DNA from: Rhizobium sp. J15
GTDB lineage: Bacteria; Pseudomonadota; Alphaproteobacteria; Rhizobiales; Rhizobiaceae
Assembly (NCBI RefSeq): GCF_002531825.1
Contig: NZ_NWSX01000007.1
Coordinates: 62,001-126,000, forward strand
Direction of reading: 5' to 3'
Length of the DNA stretch: 64,000 nt
The notes below the pieces were generated by a model. It saw nothing but the letters and a program-made list of their open reading frames with translations, made no database searches and was not told where the DNA came from. Both the position numbers and the translations under genes were made by a program. The first letter of the stretch is position 1. Each line of letters starts with the position of its first letter. Below are positions 1-9,741 of this stretch, piece by piece.

Positions 1-719
<719 letters not shown>

Positions 720-980
720 GAGAAACCCCGTTCTGATAGCCAACACAGTCGTGCGAACGCCTATGCACTTAATGCACATCAGGATGCGGGTACGGCCATT
801 TCCGCTGTCCGCACGTGGAGCAAACGCTCCAAGTTCGGCGCAAGGATGAAATTCACGCCGACCGCTGGCGTGGTTGCCGGTCTTATAGATAATTTCCTAA
901 AAACTTGCCATACCCGAGAACGATCAAAATCGGACATTTTTTGACCCCGCCTGAAGCCGCTACGAAGAAAGAGCCGACGC

Positions 981-1616
981 ATGCATCTCACCGCCGAAAA
1001 TCTGGCTGCAAGGCGTGGTGAGGATCTCATTTTCGTTAACGTTTCCTTTCACTTGGAGGCGGGAGAAGCGCTGGTCCTGACCGGCAAAAATGGATCGGGA
1101 AAGTCCACTTTGCTGCGCGTTGCCGCCGGTCTCCTCAGGCCGGAAAAGGGCACGGTGATCTTCCGCGACGAAGAGAGCCCGCAGGGCCGTCATCCCGGCG
1201 AGGTCAGCCACTACCTCGGCCATCGAAATGCGATGAAGAATGAACTTACAGTTGTGGAGAATCTGGACTTCTGGCGGAGCTTTCTCGGCAATGCCAGCCT
1301 CTCCACGGAGGACGCCGCCGAGGCCGTCGGCCTCTCCGGAATAACCCATCTCCCCTTCGCCTATCTCTCCGCCGGCCAGCAGCGCCGATTCGCCTTCGCC
1401 AAGCTACTCGTCGCCCACCGCCCCGTCTGGATCCTCGACGAACCGACAGCGGCATTGGATGCCAGCGCCGACCGGCTATTTGCAGGATTGATCGAAGCGC
1501 ATCTGGCAAAGGGCGGCATCGTGCTGGCGGCGACACATCAGCCACTGGGACTGAAAAATGCGCGGGAATTGAAGATGACGGGCTTTGCGGGTGTGGATCA
1601 GGGGGTGTGGGGATGA
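981..1616 (+). CDS. ccmA: Heme exporter ATP-binding protein CcmA
   Basis: ATPase subunit of the CcmABCD complex, which delivers and releases heme-CcmE during cytochrome c maturation at the inner membrane. The 211-residue protein has Walker A GKNGSGKST (about residues 35-43), the ABC signature LSAGQQRR, Walker B VWILDEP and a switch histidine in ATHQP, which is a normal length and full motif set for CcmA. It is the first gene of ccmABCDG on this strand. Unusually, 265 bases carrying an inverted-repeat element separate it from ccmB, whereas ccmB to ccmG are close or overlapping. The upstream 720-980 region must hold the divergent acnA and ccm promoters; I could not assign boxes there. Confidence 0.95.
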   Translation: MHLTAENLAARRGEDLIFVNVSFHLEAGEALVLTGKNGSGKSTLLRVAAGLLRPEKGTVIFRDEESPQGRHPGEVSHYLGHRNAMKNELTVVENLDFWRSFLGNASLSTEDAAEAVGLSGITHLPFAYLSAGQQRRFAFAKLLVAHRPVWILDEPTAALDASADRLFAGLIEAHLAKGGIVLAATHQPLGLKNARELKMTGFAGVDQGVWG

Positions 1617-1649
1617 TGGTTTGTGGAAACTTGCGGGGATACGAGCCCA

Positions 1650-1829
1650 AAACCCCTCCCCGACCCCTCCCCACAAGGGGGAGGGGCTATCGTGTCGCAC
1701 CGCCCCATGCCCACCGCATCGTCGTAATCTGCAGAACGGCAACAGAGCATGCGCCGTTTGCTTTTGGCCGCCGTCGGAAACCGCAGCTTAACCCCTCCCC
1801 CTTGTGGGGAGGGGTTGGGGAGGGGTTTT
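1650..1829. repeat. MITE-like inverted-repeat element between ccmA and ccmB
   Basis: Two arms of about 39 bases (1650-1688 and 1791-1829) are near-perfect reverse complements, separated by about 100 unrelated bases. Each arm has an outer C-rich tract (AAAACCCCTCCCCGACCCC) and an inner small palindrome of the type CCCCTCCCCACAAGGGGGAGGGG. In RNA it would form a long hairpin between ccmA and ccmB. The architecture matches the element inside ftsY at 6503-6688 (same total size, same outer/inner polarity). I infer a non-autonomous palindromic repeat of the kind scattered in rhizobial genomes; no transposase is present. Confidence 0.8.
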
Positions 1830-1881
1830 CCTCGGCCTCCTGGGACAGGTTTTCCTCACCCATCAGGGAAAAGCACTCCGC

Positions 1882-2541
1882 ATGACCGCCCTCTTCCTCC
1901 GCGATCTCAAGCTCTCGATCCGCGCCGGCGGCGGCGCGCTGATCGGCGTGCTGTTCTTCCTGACGATCGTCGCCGTCATCCCCTTCGGCGTCGGCCCCGA
2001 TCTCAAGCTGCTTTCCCGCATCGGCCCCGCTATCGTCTGGATCGGGGCGCTGCTGGCCGCCCTTCTCGGGCTCGACCGTCTGTTCCAGGCCGAGCGCGAC
2101 GACGGATCGCTCGATCTGATGCTGATGCAGGAAACGCCGCTGGTCCTTACCGTACTCGTCAAATGCTTTGCCCATTGGACGGCCACCAGCCTGCCGCTGG
2201 TCATCGCCTCGCCGCTGCTCGGCCTGTTCATGAACATGGACGAGACGGCGATCGGCGCCACCATGCTGACCCTCTTCGTCGGCTCGCCTGCCATCACCTT
2301 CATCGGCGCCGTCGGCGCTGCCGTCGCCGTCGCCCTGCCCCGCGGCGGCCTTCTGGTCTCGATCCTCGTGCTGCCGCTGACGATCCCCGTGCTGATCTTC
2401 GGTGTCAGCGCGACATATGCCGCCGTCGAGGAGCCCGCGCCCTTCCTTCCGCCCTTCCTCATCCTGATCGCGCTGACGCTGTTCTTCGCCGTCATCGGAC
2501 CGGCCGCCGCCGCGCTCGCGCTGCGAAACACGGCGGATTGA
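1882..2541 (+). CDS. ccmB: Heme exporter permease CcmB
   Basis: Integral-membrane subunit of the CcmABCD complex for cytochrome c maturation. The 219-residue protein starts MTALFLRDLKLSIRAGGG and has about six hydrophobic segments (for example ALIGVLFFLTIVAVIPFGV, AIVWIGALLAALLGL and LILIALTLFFAVIGPAAAALAL), plus the family-typical RLFQAERDDGSLDLML loop. The reading frame stays open upstream to an ATG at 1804, but that extension lies in the right arm of the inverted repeat and encodes a Gly-rich sequence unlike CcmB, so I chose ATG 1882. It ends 48 bases before ccmC. Confidence 0.93.
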   Translation: MTALFLRDLKLSIRAGGGALIGVLFFLTIVAVIPFGVGPDLKLLSRIGPAIVWIGALLAALLGLDRLFQAERDDGSLDLMLMQETPLVLTVLVKCFAHWTATSLPLVIASPLLGLFMNMDETAIGATMLTLFVGSPAITFIGAVGAAVAVALPRGGLLVSILVLPLTIPVLIFGVSATYAAVEEPAPFLPPFLILIALTLFFAVIGPAAAALALRNTAD

Positions 2542-2589
2542 TTGGCCTTTCGATTGCGGGAACAGCCGGATCAAGATAAGGAAGCGGTC

Positions 2590-3351
2590 ATGAGCGAAAC
2601 GAGCCTTGCCATCAGCAAATTCAGCGACCTCGCCAACCCGACGCGGTTTCTGGCCCTGGCGGCGCGCGTCATTCCCTGGATGGCCGGCATCACCGCCCTC
2701 TGTTTTGCGGCCGGTCTTTATCTGAGCTTCGCCACTGAAGGCGATTATCAGCAGGGCGAGACCGTGCGCATCATGTATGTCCACGTTCCCGCCGCCTGGC
2801 TTTCGATGATGTGCTACACGGTGATGAGCCTCTCCGCGATCGGCACGCTCGTCTGGCGCCACCCGCTCGCCGATGTTTCCGCCAAGGCCGCAGCACCGCT
2901 CGGCGCCGCCTTCACTCTGCTCGCGCTCGTCACCGGCTCGCTCTGGGGCAAGCCGATGTGGGGCACCTGGTGGGTCTGGGATGCCAGGCTGACCTCCGTC
3001 TTCATTCTCTTCCTGATGTATCTCGGCCTGATTGCGCTCGGCCGCGCCATCGACGATCCGTCGAAAGCCGCGCGCGTCTCCGCCGTGCTCATCCTCGTCG
3101 GCTTCGTCAATATCCCGATCATCAAATTCTCGGTCGATTGGTGGAACACGCTGCATCAGCCGGCAAGCGTGATGCGTCTCGACGGACCGGCGATCGATCC
3201 GGAATTTCTGCGCCCGCTCTTCGTCATGGCGATCGCCTTCACCCTGCTCTTCTTCACGATGCACATCATGGCGATGAGAAACGAGATCTGGCGCCGCCGC
3301 ATCGCCGCCCAGCGCCGTCTCGCCGCCCGCATGGCCAGCCGGGAGGAATAG
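2590..3351 (+). CDS. ccmC: Heme exporter protein CcmC
   Basis: Membrane protein that binds heme and transfers it to CcmE in cytochrome c biogenesis. The 253-residue product has six predicted membrane segments and the tryptophan-rich WWD-type motif GTWWVWDARLT (about residues 125-135), the heme-contact signature of CcmC. Conserved histidines lie in YVHVPAAW and in the LHQPAS loop. The start is ATG 2590, preceded by an excellent ribosome binding site AAGGAAG at 2578-2584; a longer frame from TTG 2542 lacks one. Three bases separate its stop from the ccmD GTG. Confidence 0.95.
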   Translation: MSETSLAISKFSDLANPTRFLALAARVIPWMAGITALCFAAGLYLSFATEGDYQQGETVRIMYVHVPAAWLSMMCYTVMSLSAIGTLVWRHPLADVSAKAAAPLGAAFTLLALVTGSLWGKPMWGTWWVWDARLTSVFILFLMYLGLIALGRAIDDPSKAARVSAVLILVGFVNIPIIKFSVDWWNTLHQPASVMRLDGPAIDPEFLRPLFVMAIAFTLLFFTMHIMAMRNEIWRRRIAAQRRLAARMASREE

Positions 3352-3354
3352 GCC

Positions 3355-3522
3355 GTGACGCATGCCTTCTATGTCTACGCATCCTATGGCTTTGCCGCAC
3401 TCATAGTGATCGCCGTCATCCTGTGGACCTGGGCAGACGGCCGGGCACGCCGCCGGGAACTCGCAGCCCTCGAAGCCGCCGGCATCCGCCGCCGCTCGGC
3501 GCGCCCAAGGAATGGCGAATGA
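3355..3522 (+). CDS. ccmD: Heme exporter protein CcmD
   Basis: Small single-span membrane protein that stabilises CcmC-CcmE-heme and links it to the CcmAB ATPase. It is 55 residues with a GTG start: [20 protein letters not shown], the rest of one transmembrane helix, then a basic, Ala/Arg-rich cytoplasmic tail ([19 protein letters not shown]). Size, topology and the position between ccmC and ccmG identify it. Its TGA overlaps the ccmG start in an ATGA, so the two are translationally coupled. Confidence 0.88.
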   Translation: MTHAFYVYASYGFAALIVIAVILWTWADGRARRRELAALEAAGIRRRSARPRNGE

Positions 3523-4124
3523 GCGAGACGCCTGAAACCAAGATCAAGCCGCGTGGATTTGCCAGCTATGCGCTGGCGCTTCTGCCGCTTCTCGTCTTCG
3601 GCGGCATTGCGGCGACGGCCGCCAAGATGCTCTACGACCAGGATTTCCACGGCAAGAACATCGCCGAAATCCCTTCCGCCCTGATCGGCACCAAGGCGCC
3701 GTCGCTGAACCTTCCGCCGCTCGACGGCTCGAACCTGCCGGCGCTGACCGACGCCGCGGTCAAAGGCAAGCTGACGCTCGTCAATGTCTTCGCCTCATGG
3801 TGCGTTCCCTGCCGCGACGAACATCCTATTCTGAAGGATCTGGCGAAAGACGGACGGCTGAACATCGTCGCCGTCAATTACAAGGACAAGAACGAGAACG
3901 CCCTGCGCTTCCTCGGCGAACTCGGCAATCCCTACCAGGCGATCGGCGTCGATCCCAATGGCAAGGCGGCGATCGACTGGGGCGTTTACGGCATTCCGGA
4001 AAGCTACCTCGTCGGCCCCGACGGGACCATCCTCTATAAGCGCGTCGGCCCCTTCGACGATATCAGCCTGAAGGAAGGGCTGTTTCCGGCGATGGAAAAA
4101 GCGCTGGGGAAGCCGGCTTCGTAA
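3519..4124 (+). CDS. ccmG: Periplasmic thiol:disulfide oxidoreductase CcmG (DsbE/CycY)
   Basis: Membrane-anchored thioredoxin-fold protein that reduces the apocytochrome c heme-binding cysteines in the periplasm. The 201-residue product has an N-terminal signal anchor ([19 protein letters not shown]), the active site WCVPC in the context [12 protein letters not shown], and the cis-proline loop [13 protein letters not shown]. The start overlaps ccmD by four bases (ATGA). It is the last gene of the ccm operon here; ccmE, ccmF and ccmH are not in the window. Identity is secure from the motif and context. Confidence 0.95.
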   Translation: MSETPETKIKPRGFASYALALLPLLVFGGIAATAAKMLYDQDFHGKNIAEIPSALIGTKAPSLNLPPLDGSNLPALTDAAVKGKLTLVNVFASWCVPCRDEHPILKDLAKDGRLNIVAVNYKDKNENALRFLGELGNPYQAIGVDPNGKAAIDWGVYGIPESYLVGPDGTILYKRVGPFDDISLKEGLFPAMEKALGKPAS

Positions 4125-4131
4125 ATATCAC

Positions 4132-4719
4132 CTAAAGCCCACCCTGCCAGACCTTGATCGCCTCCACCGGCCAGATCAGCATCACCACGTTAAGCGTCAG
4201 ATTGTCCCGGATCACATAGCCGGTGAAAATCTCGAAGAAGATGGCGATCGCCACCGTCAGCGCCACCGGCGCGCGCCAGGCGAAGAAGAAGCCGAGGCAC
4301 ATGAAGACGGTGTCCATCGCCGAATTCAGGATGCTGTCGCCGTAATAATCGAGCGCGATCGTCGCCGTGCGGTAGCGGTCGATGATGAGAGGCGAATTTT
4401 CCAGGAGTTCCCAGGCGGATTCGATGAACAGCGCCATGAGCAGCTTTGCCGCCAGCGGCTTGCGGCGCAGGACCAGGTGGGCGAGCCCGTAGAACAGGAA
4501 GCCGTGGATGATGTGCGACGGCGTGTACCAGTCCGACAGATGCTGCGAATTGCCGCTGGCATTGACCCCGCCTTCCCACAGTTTGACATAGCCGCAGGCG
4601 CAGATCGGCACGCGGCCCATCAGATGTTCGGCGACGATCTGGGCGAGGAGGACGGTGAAGCAGGCGACCAGCCAGAAGGTCTGGTGCCTTATCCGATAAT
4701 CGGCGTCTGCAGCGCTCAC
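4132..4719 (-). CDS. UPF0314 / DUF2585 membrane protein
   Basis: A 195-residue protein with four or so hydrophobic segments ([21 protein letters not shown] near the N-terminus, [33 protein letters not shown] and others). The motifs [26 protein letters not shown] and [18 protein letters not shown] are those of the uncharacterised UPF0314 family common in Rhizobiales. Function is unknown; the conserved His, Asp and Glu residues in periplasm-facing loops could be catalytic, but that is speculation. The GTG start at 4719 overlaps the yciB stop in a GTGA, so it is coupled to yciB. Confidence 0.88.
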   Translation of the reverse strand: MSAADADYRIRHQTFWLVACFTVLLAQIVAEHLMGRVPICACGYVKLWEGGVNASGNSQHLSDWYTPSHIIHGFLFYGLAHLVLRRKPLAAKLLMALFIESAWELLENSPLIIDRYRTATIALDYYGDSILNSAMDTVFMCLGFFFAWRAPVALTVAIAIFFEIFTGYVIRDNLTLNVVMLIWPVEAIKVWQGGL

Positions 4720-5360
4720 TTTTCACCGCCCGGTTCGGGAGCAAGACTGTGCTTCAGCACCAGCGGCATCTGCGCCAGCGTGAAGATGATGGTGATCGGC
4801 ATCGTACCCCAGACCTTGAAGGCGACCCAGGTATCGTCCGAGAAATTGCGCCAGACGACTTCGTTCAGCACCGCAAGGAACAGGAAGAAGATGCCCCAGC
4901 GGATGGTCAGCTTGCGCCAGCCCTCGGCATCGAGCTGAAAGGCGGCGTTGAAGACATAGCCGAGCAGCGACCTGCCGAAGGCGAGGCCGCCAAGCAGGAC
5001 GACCCCGAAGAGCGCGTTGACGATGGTCGGCTTCATCTTGATGAAGGTCTCGTTCTGCAGCCAGATCGACAGCGAGCCGAAGATGACGACGACGATGCCT
5101 GATACGAAGGGCATGATCGGCAGATGGCCGAGAACGACCTTGGAAACGAACAGCGAAATGACCGTCGCCCCCATGAAGAGCGCCGTTGCCACGAAGAGCG
5201 GGCCGCCCAGTTCGGAAAGGGCGGGAAATTTCTCCACCAGCCACTGGCCGCGCAGATTGGCGAAGAAGAAGATCATCAGCGGCCCGAGTTCCAGCGCCAG
5301 TTTCAGCATCGGATGATGGCGGTCGGCCGCGCTCGGCGTGATATCGCTTTCGGTGGTCAT
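4716..5360 (-). CDS. yciB: Inner-membrane septation protein A family (YciB/IspZ)
   Basis: Polytopic membrane protein of the YciB family, implicated in cell-envelope integrity and septation. It is 214 residues with about five or six transmembrane helices. Family signatures are [19 protein letters not shown] near the N-terminus and the [20 protein letters not shown] block near the C-terminus. It lies 78 bases downstream of ftsY in the same orientation and is coupled to the UPF0314 gene. The yciB-ftsY-mtaB-dapF order is typical of Rhizobiales. Confidence 0.93.
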   Translation of the reverse strand: MTTESDITPSAADRHHPMLKLALELGPLMIFFFANLRGQWLVEKFPALSELGGPLFVATALFMGATVISLFVSKVVLGHLPIMPFVSGIVVVIFGSLSIWLQNETFIKMKPTIVNALFGVVLLGGLAFGRSLLGYVFNAAFQLDAEGWRKLTIRWGIFFLFLAVLNEVVWRNFSDDTWVAFKVWGTMPITIIFTLAQMPLVLKHSLAPEPGGEK

Positions 5361-5438
5361 GCGTTCTTCAAACCTGCTATTTCTGAAAATTCGTTTCCCG
5401 ACCGTCCCTTGCAGGTCTTCGGCGGCTTATCTGTGGCA

Positions 5439-6995
5439 TCATTGGGGAAGCCCGGCAATGGCATGGGCGAAATCCTCGGCCTCGAACGGCTCGAGATCGT
5501 CGACGCCCTCGCCGACGCCGATGAAATAGACCGGCAGCTTGTGCTTGGCGGAGATGGCGACGAGAATGCCGCCGCGCGCCGTGCCGTCGAGCTTGGTCAT
5601 GATCAGCCCGTTGACGCCGGCGACATTGCGGAAGATCTCGACCTGGCTCAGCGCATTCTGGCCCGTCGTGGCGTCGAGCGTCTGCAGCACCGTATGCGGC
5701 GCATCGGGATCGAGCTTGCCGAGCACGCGCACGATCTTCTCGAGCTCGGCCATCAGCTCGGCCTTGTTCTGCAGGCGGCCGGCGGTGTCGACGATCAGCA
5801 CGTCGCACTTCTTGGCCTTCGCCTGCTCGAAGGCATCATAGGCAAGGCCGGCGGCGTCAGCGCCGAGCTTGGTGCCGACGAATTCGGAATTGGTCCGCTC
5901 GGCCCAGATCTTCAGCTGCTCGATCGCCGCCGCGCGGAACGTATCGCCGGCAGCCACCATCACCTTCAACCCGGCGCCCGAAAGCTTCGCCGCCAGCTTG
6001 CCGATCGTCGTCGTCTTGCCGGTGCCGTTGACGCCGACGACGAGGATGACATGCGGCTTGTGCGAGAGGTCGAGCTGCAGCGGCTTGGCGACCGGCTTCA
6101 AAACCTTGGCGATTTCGGACGCCATGATGCGGCTGACATCCTCGCCGGTGACGTCCTTGCCGTAGCGCTCGGAAGCTAGCGTATCGGTGACGCGCAGCGC
6201 GGTTTCGACGCCGAGGTCAGCCTGGATCAGCAGGTCTTCGAGATCCTGCAGCGTCTCGTCATCGAGCTTGCGCTTGGTAAAGAGCGCGGTGATCTGGTTG
6301 GTGAGCTGCGAGGAGGTACGCGCAAGGCCGTTGCGCAGCCGCTGGAACCAGCTGAGTTTCGGCTGCGGGATGATGGGTTGCGGTTCGACGATCTTTGGGC
6401 CGGTGGCGAAGCCTTTGGGCAGGATCGGTTCAACGGCTGGTACCGGCTCCATAGGTTCCGATGGTGGCAGAGGCGCTTCGGCTGAGATGTCGGCGTCCGC
6501 AGCCTCCCCCCCTACCCTGCCGGGCATCCCCCCCACAGGTGGGGGGAAACTCGCGGCAATGTTTTCCGCCACATTGACTGCATCATCCGCAGCGGCGGGC
6601 TCGCTCTGCGCATCCATCGTCTGGCGAGCGGCATCCAGTTGCTCAGTCCCCCCACCTGTGGGGGGGACGCCCAGCAAGGTAGGGAGGGTATCTTCCTCCG
6701 CTTCCGCCTCGGTCTCCAGCAGCGACAACGGCACGACGCCCATGTCGCCCAGATGATCGGCCGGCGGCAGCACTTCGGTTTCAGCCGCGACAGGTTCCGG
6801 CTCTACTGACGCTTCATCAATATCCCCCGCCGGTCCGCCCGCCGTATCCATTTCCTCGGGAAGAACGGGATCGTCCGCGACCGGCAGATCTTCGTCGCGC
6901 GAGCGCGGCTCGAGCTCCCTTTCCACGGCATCAGGCACGGGCTCTTCAGCCAGCTTGCCGAAGGTGAAGACCTTTTTGATGAAACTGAGCGCCAT
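5439..6995 (-). CDS. ftsY: Signal recognition particle receptor FtsY
   Basis: GTPase receptor that docks SRP-ribosome complexes at the membrane. The 518-residue protein has an acidic low-complexity N-terminal region (about 1-210), an N domain starting near KLSWFQRLRNGLARTS (about 213), and a G domain with G1 GVNGTGKTTT (about 320-329), DTAGR, and TKLDGTARGG. Residues about 103-164 are encoded by an inverted-repeat element inserted in frame, giving Pro/Gly runs (LLGVPPTGGG and FPPPVGGMPGRVGG) in the otherwise acidic linker. The partner Ffh is encoded at 9923. Catalytic parts look intact, so the insertion is probably tolerated. Confidence 0.95.
   Translation of the reverse strand: MALSFIKKVFTFGKLAEEPVPDAVERELEPRSRDEDLPVADDPVLPEEMDTAGGPAGDIDEASVEPEPVAAETEVLPPADHLGDMGVVPLSLLETEAEAEEDTLPTLLGVPPTGGGTEQLDAARQTMDAQSEPAAADDAVNVAENIAASFPPPVGGMPGRVGGEAADADISAEAPLPPSEPMEPVPAVEPILPKGFATGPKIVEPQPIIPQPKLSWFQRLRNGLARTSSQLTNQITALFTKRKLDDETLQDLEDLLIQADLGVETALRVTDTLASERYGKDVTGEDVSRIMASEIAKVLKPVAKPLQLDLSHKPHVILVVGVNGTGKTTTIGKLAAKLSGAGLKVMVAAGDTFRAAAIEQLKIWAERTNSEFVGTKLGADAAGLAYDAFEQAKAKKCDVLIVDTAGRLQNKAELMAELEKIVRVLGKLDPDAPHTVLQTLDATTGQNALSQVEIFRNVAGVNGLIMTKLDGTARGGILVAISAKHKLPVYFIGVGEGVDDLEPFEAEDFAHAIAGLPQ
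6503..6688. repeat. Inverted-repeat element embedded in ftsY
   Basis: Arms of about 44 bases at 6503-6550 and 6645-6688 are reverse complements with only about four mismatches across 42 positions, enclosing about 95 bases. Each arm carries the inner palindrome CCCCCCACCTGTGGGGGGG and an outer GGTAGGG-type tract. The whole element is translated in frame on the minus strand as ftsY residues about 103-164, without a stop codon. Size and arm layout resemble the ccmA-ccmB element at 1650-1829, which suggests one family of mobile palindromic repeats. Confidence 0.85.
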
Positions 6996-7011
6996 GAGGA
7001 TTCCGTGAAAG

Positions 7012-8283
7012 TCAGGCCGCTGCGGCCGTCAATTGCATGTCGAGATGCTTGCCATTGTGGCCGGTGATCGTGGCCGGCACAAGTTCGCCGGGGCGAAGGC
7101 CGGCGGCTGCGACCAGCGTGAAGTTCTCCGTATGCGCCAGGCCGTTGTTTTCGACAAGCAGCCATTGCCGGGTTCCGACCATGCCATCGAGATGGGATTG
7201 ATGCAGCCCATGTCCAGTGGCGCGCAGCCGTGCGGCGCGATCCTTGACGAGCGACCGGTCGAGCTGCGGCATGCGGGCGGCAGGCGTGCCGGGACGCGGG
7301 CTATAGGGGAAAACATGCAGATGCGCGATGCCGGCCTCTTCGGCGAGCCGCACGGCATTGCCGAACATCTCTTCCGTCTCCGTGGGGAAACCGGCGATCA
7401 TATCGGCGCCAAAGCTCATCCCGGGGCGCAGGCGACGGGCGTCTTCGATGAAACGCAGCGCGTCGGCGCGCGAATGCCGGCGCTTCATGCGCTTCAAGAT
7501 CATGTCGTCGCCATGCTGCAGCGACAGATGCAGATGCGGCATGAAGCGCGGCTCGTCGGCGATGAGATCCATCAAATGGGCATCGGCCTCGATGCTGTCG
7601 ATCGACGAAAGCCTGAGACGGTTTATATCCGGAAGCTGTTTCAGCAGAGTCTTCGCCAGAAACCCGAGCGTCGGCGCACCCGGCAGATCGCCGCCATAGC
7701 TGGTGGCGTCGACGCCGGTCAGAACGATCTCGCGATAACCACTGTCGACGAGCTTGCGGGCCTGATCGACGACGGCTCCCATCGGCACCGAGCGGGAATT
7801 GCCGCGGCCATAGGGGATGATGCAGAAGGTGCAGCGGTGGTCGCAGCCGTTCTGCACCTGGATGAAGGCGCGCACGTGGCCGTCGATGTGCCTGACCATC
7901 TGCGGCGCCGTCGCCTTCACGCTCATGATGTCGTTGACGCGCAGCTTTTCCTCGGCCGAAACGCCGAAATCCGGCAGGCTGCGATAGGAGGCGCTCGAAA
8001 GCTTCTCTTCGTTGCCGAGCACGGCATCGACCTCCGACATGGCGGCGAAGGTCTCTTTTTCCGTCTGCGCGGCGCAGCCGGTGACGATGATGCGGGCATG
8101 CGGATTGTCGCGCCGCGCCCGGCGGATCGCCTGGCGGGCCTGACGCACGGCCTCGCCGGTCACCGCACAAGTATTGACCAGGACGGCATTGTTGAGCCCG
8201 GCCTTCTCGGCCTGCGCCTTCATCACTTCGGATTCATATGTGTTGAGGCGGCAGCCGAAAGTAATGACCTCGATGCCGCTCAC
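7012..8283 (-). CDS. mtaB: tRNA N6-threonylcarbamoyladenosine-37 methylthiotransferase MtaB
   Basis: Radical-SAM enzyme that adds a methylthio group to t6A37 of ANN-decoding tRNAs. The 423-residue protein has an N-terminal UPF0004 domain ([25 protein letters not shown] and [11 protein letters not shown] supply three cluster cysteines), then the radical-SAM motif [15 protein letters not shown], a family-typical [11 protein letters not shown] block, and a C-terminal TRAM-like segment. The start is the GTG at 8283, which overlaps the dapF stop in a GTGA; the frame remains open upstream inside dapF but encodes nothing family-like. It is coupled to dapF, with ftsY 16 bases downstream. Confidence 0.93.
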   Translation of the reverse strand: MSGIEVITFGCRLNTYESEVMKAQAEKAGLNNAVLVNTCAVTGEAVRQARQAIRRARRDNPHARIIVTGCAAQTEKETFAAMSEVDAVLGNEEKLSSASYRSLPDFGVSAEEKLRVNDIMSVKATAPQMVRHIDGHVRAFIQVQNGCDHRCTFCIIPYGRGNSRSVPMGAVVDQARKLVDSGYREIVLTGVDATSYGGDLPGAPTLGFLAKTLLKQLPDINRLRLSSIDSIEADAHLMDLIADEPRFMPHLHLSLQHGDDMILKRMKRRHSRADALRFIEDARRLRPGMSFGADMIAGFPTETEEMFGNAVRLAEEAGIAHLHVFPYSPRPGTPAARMPQLDRSLVKDRAARLRATGHGLHQSHLDGMVGTRQWLLVENNGLAHTENFTLVAAAGLRPGELVPATITGHNGKHLDMQLTAAAA

Positions 8284-9185
8284 TGCGCCTCGACCTCTCG
8301 GGTGTCGTCGCGCGACCAGAGACCGGTCGAAGGATCGAGCCTGCCCGACCATTCCCATTCGGCCGGGCCGGTCATGATGACGTGATCGTCGCGCTCGCGC
8401 CATTCGATCGAAAGCGTGGCCGGCGGCTTGGCGCTCGCCACATTGATCGTCACCTTGCGGCCGGTGCGGCCGGTGCGCGCGGCGCTGACGGCGGCCGAAC
8501 AGGCGGCCGAGCCGCAGGCAAGCGTCAGGCCCGCGCCGCGCTCCCAGGTGCGCGTCGTCATCGACGTCGGCGAGGTGACCTGCGCCAGAGTGATGTTGGC
8601 GCGCTCGGGAAACATCGGATGGTTTTCCAGCAGCGGCCCGAAACGGGCGAGATCGTAGGACATCACGTCCTTGTCCACCCAGAAGATCGCATGCGGGTTG
8701 CCCATCGACATGACCGAGGGCGAATGCAGCACCGGATTGTCGATCGGGCCGATCTGCAGCTCGATGCGGCTGGTATCATGGAATTCTTCCGAGAGCGGGA
8801 TCTTGTCCCAGTCGAAGACCGGCCGGCCCATATCGACGGAAATCGTCCCGTCCTCGTGCTCGACGGCATTGAGGATGCCGGCGACCGTCTGGAAGGTGAA
8901 GGCCTTCCGGCCGGTCTCGGCGGCAAGCGCCTGCACGACGCAGCGCGTGCCGTTGCCGCAGGCCTGCGCCTTCGAGCCGTCGGAATTCAGGATGTCGATG
9001 AAGGCATCGGTGCCTTCGGCCTTCGGATCATGGATCGCCATGATCTGGTCGAACTCGGTCTCGGAATCCGCATTGAGCGCGACCGCCGCCGCGGGCGTCA
9101 CCTTGTCCGGCCGCCCACGCATGTCGACGACCAGGATCTTGTTGCCAAGCCCGTTCATCCTTGCGAATTCGACCGTTGCGCTCAT
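8280..9185 (-). CDS. dapF: Diaminopimelate epimerase DapF
   Basis: Cofactor-independent epimerase that converts LL- to meso-diaminopimelate for lysine and peptidoglycan synthesis. The 301-residue protein begins [21 protein letters not shown]. It has both catalytic cysteines in symmetrical motifs, ACGNGTRCV (about residues 77-85) and [10 protein letters not shown] (about 224-233). It is first in the dapF-mtaB-ftsY-yciB run, and its stop overlaps mtaB. Length and motifs are standard. Confidence 0.96.
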   Translation of the reverse strand: MSATVEFARMNGLGNKILVVDMRGRPDKVTPAAAVALNADSETEFDQIMAIHDPKAEGTDAFIDILNSDGSKAQACGNGTRCVVQALAAETGRKAFTFQTVAGILNAVEHEDGTISVDMGRPVFDWDKIPLSEEFHDTSRIELQIGPIDNPVLHSPSVMSMGNPHAIFWVDKDVMSYDLARFGPLLENHPMFPERANITLAQVTSPTSMTTRTWERGAGLTLACGSAACSAAVSAARTGRTGRKVTINVASAKPPATLSIEWRERDDHVIMTGPAEWEWSGRLDPSTGLWSRDDTREVEAQ

Positions 9186-9295
9186 GGTATCATTCCGTCC
9201 GTCTTTCCGCTGTATATGGCGGAAATGCGAGGGAATTACCAGTGGGTGAGTGCCGCGCAGGCGTTGAACCGGCCGAGCCTTCGAGCGGCCGGCCT

Positions 9296-9499
9296 CTACC
9301 GCTGTCTGCCGTCGGGCTCGAAAGACGCCGCATGCGCCTCGACGATCGCGGCGGTGATGACCTTTCTCAGCTCGTAGACCATTGAACGGGACCGTTTGCG
9401 ATCCAGATCCTGTGCCGCCTTTGCCAGATTCAGGCCTTCGTTCAGGACAATATGATGGGCCCGTGCCAGCGCCCAGCTTTCAATATCAGGATTGATCAT
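9296..9499 (-). CDS. Small conserved-looking hypothetical protein
   Basis: A 67-residue open frame starting [20 protein letters not shown], with a strong ribosome binding site (GGCGGAGA) six bases upstream of ATG 9499. The frame extends to a TTG at 9529, but that start lacks a Shine-Dalgarno sequence. The product is helical and charged, with a basic [16 protein letters not shown] segment that could contact nucleic acid, but I recognise no domain. It sits between dapF and the divergent ffh leader. Translation is likely from the start site and codon usage; the function is unknown. Confidence 0.55.
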   Translation of the reverse strand: MINPDIESWALARAHHIVLNEGLNLAKAAQDLDRKRSRSMVYELRKVITAAIVEAHAASFEPDGRQR

Positions 9500-9705
9500 C
9501 GATATCTCCGCCGGATCATCCGGCATCAAGGATATTCACGAATCATTTTACAGGATGCACTTAAGTAGAAAGTAGAATCACAAGCAGAATATTTTGCAAC
9601 TGGCCGCTATAGCGAATTTGGACTGCGGGCCGGAATTTTTACTGCCGCGCGCCCGCGTCGCACGGCGTCTGAAAAGCCCGCCATGCGGTCATTCCGCGTA
9701 TTCGC

Positions 9706-9735
9706 CTTGACTTTCCCGGCGCTTTCCTGTTTATC
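9706..9735 (+). promoter_or_regulatory. Candidate housekeeping promoter upstream of ffh leader
   Basis: CTTGAC at 9706-9711 is the preferred rhizobial -35 box. TTTATC at 9730-9735 follows after 18 bases as a possible -10 box. Initiation would be near 9742 and would give an RNA of about 95-100 bases ending at the terminator at 9804-9838. Inferred from sequence only. Confidence 0.45.
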
Positions 9736-9741
9736 GCGCCC

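Noticed and set aside
1687..3363. 558-codon minus-strand frame over ccmB-ccmC
   Set aside because: Antisense to well-supported ccm genes; the product is an Arg/Asp/Gln-rich reverse-frame artefact.
2811..4124. 437-codon frame joining a reading frame of ccmC to ccmG
   Set aside because: The upstream part is an alternative frame of ccmC and ccmD. ccmG starts at 3519 with the coupled ATGA.
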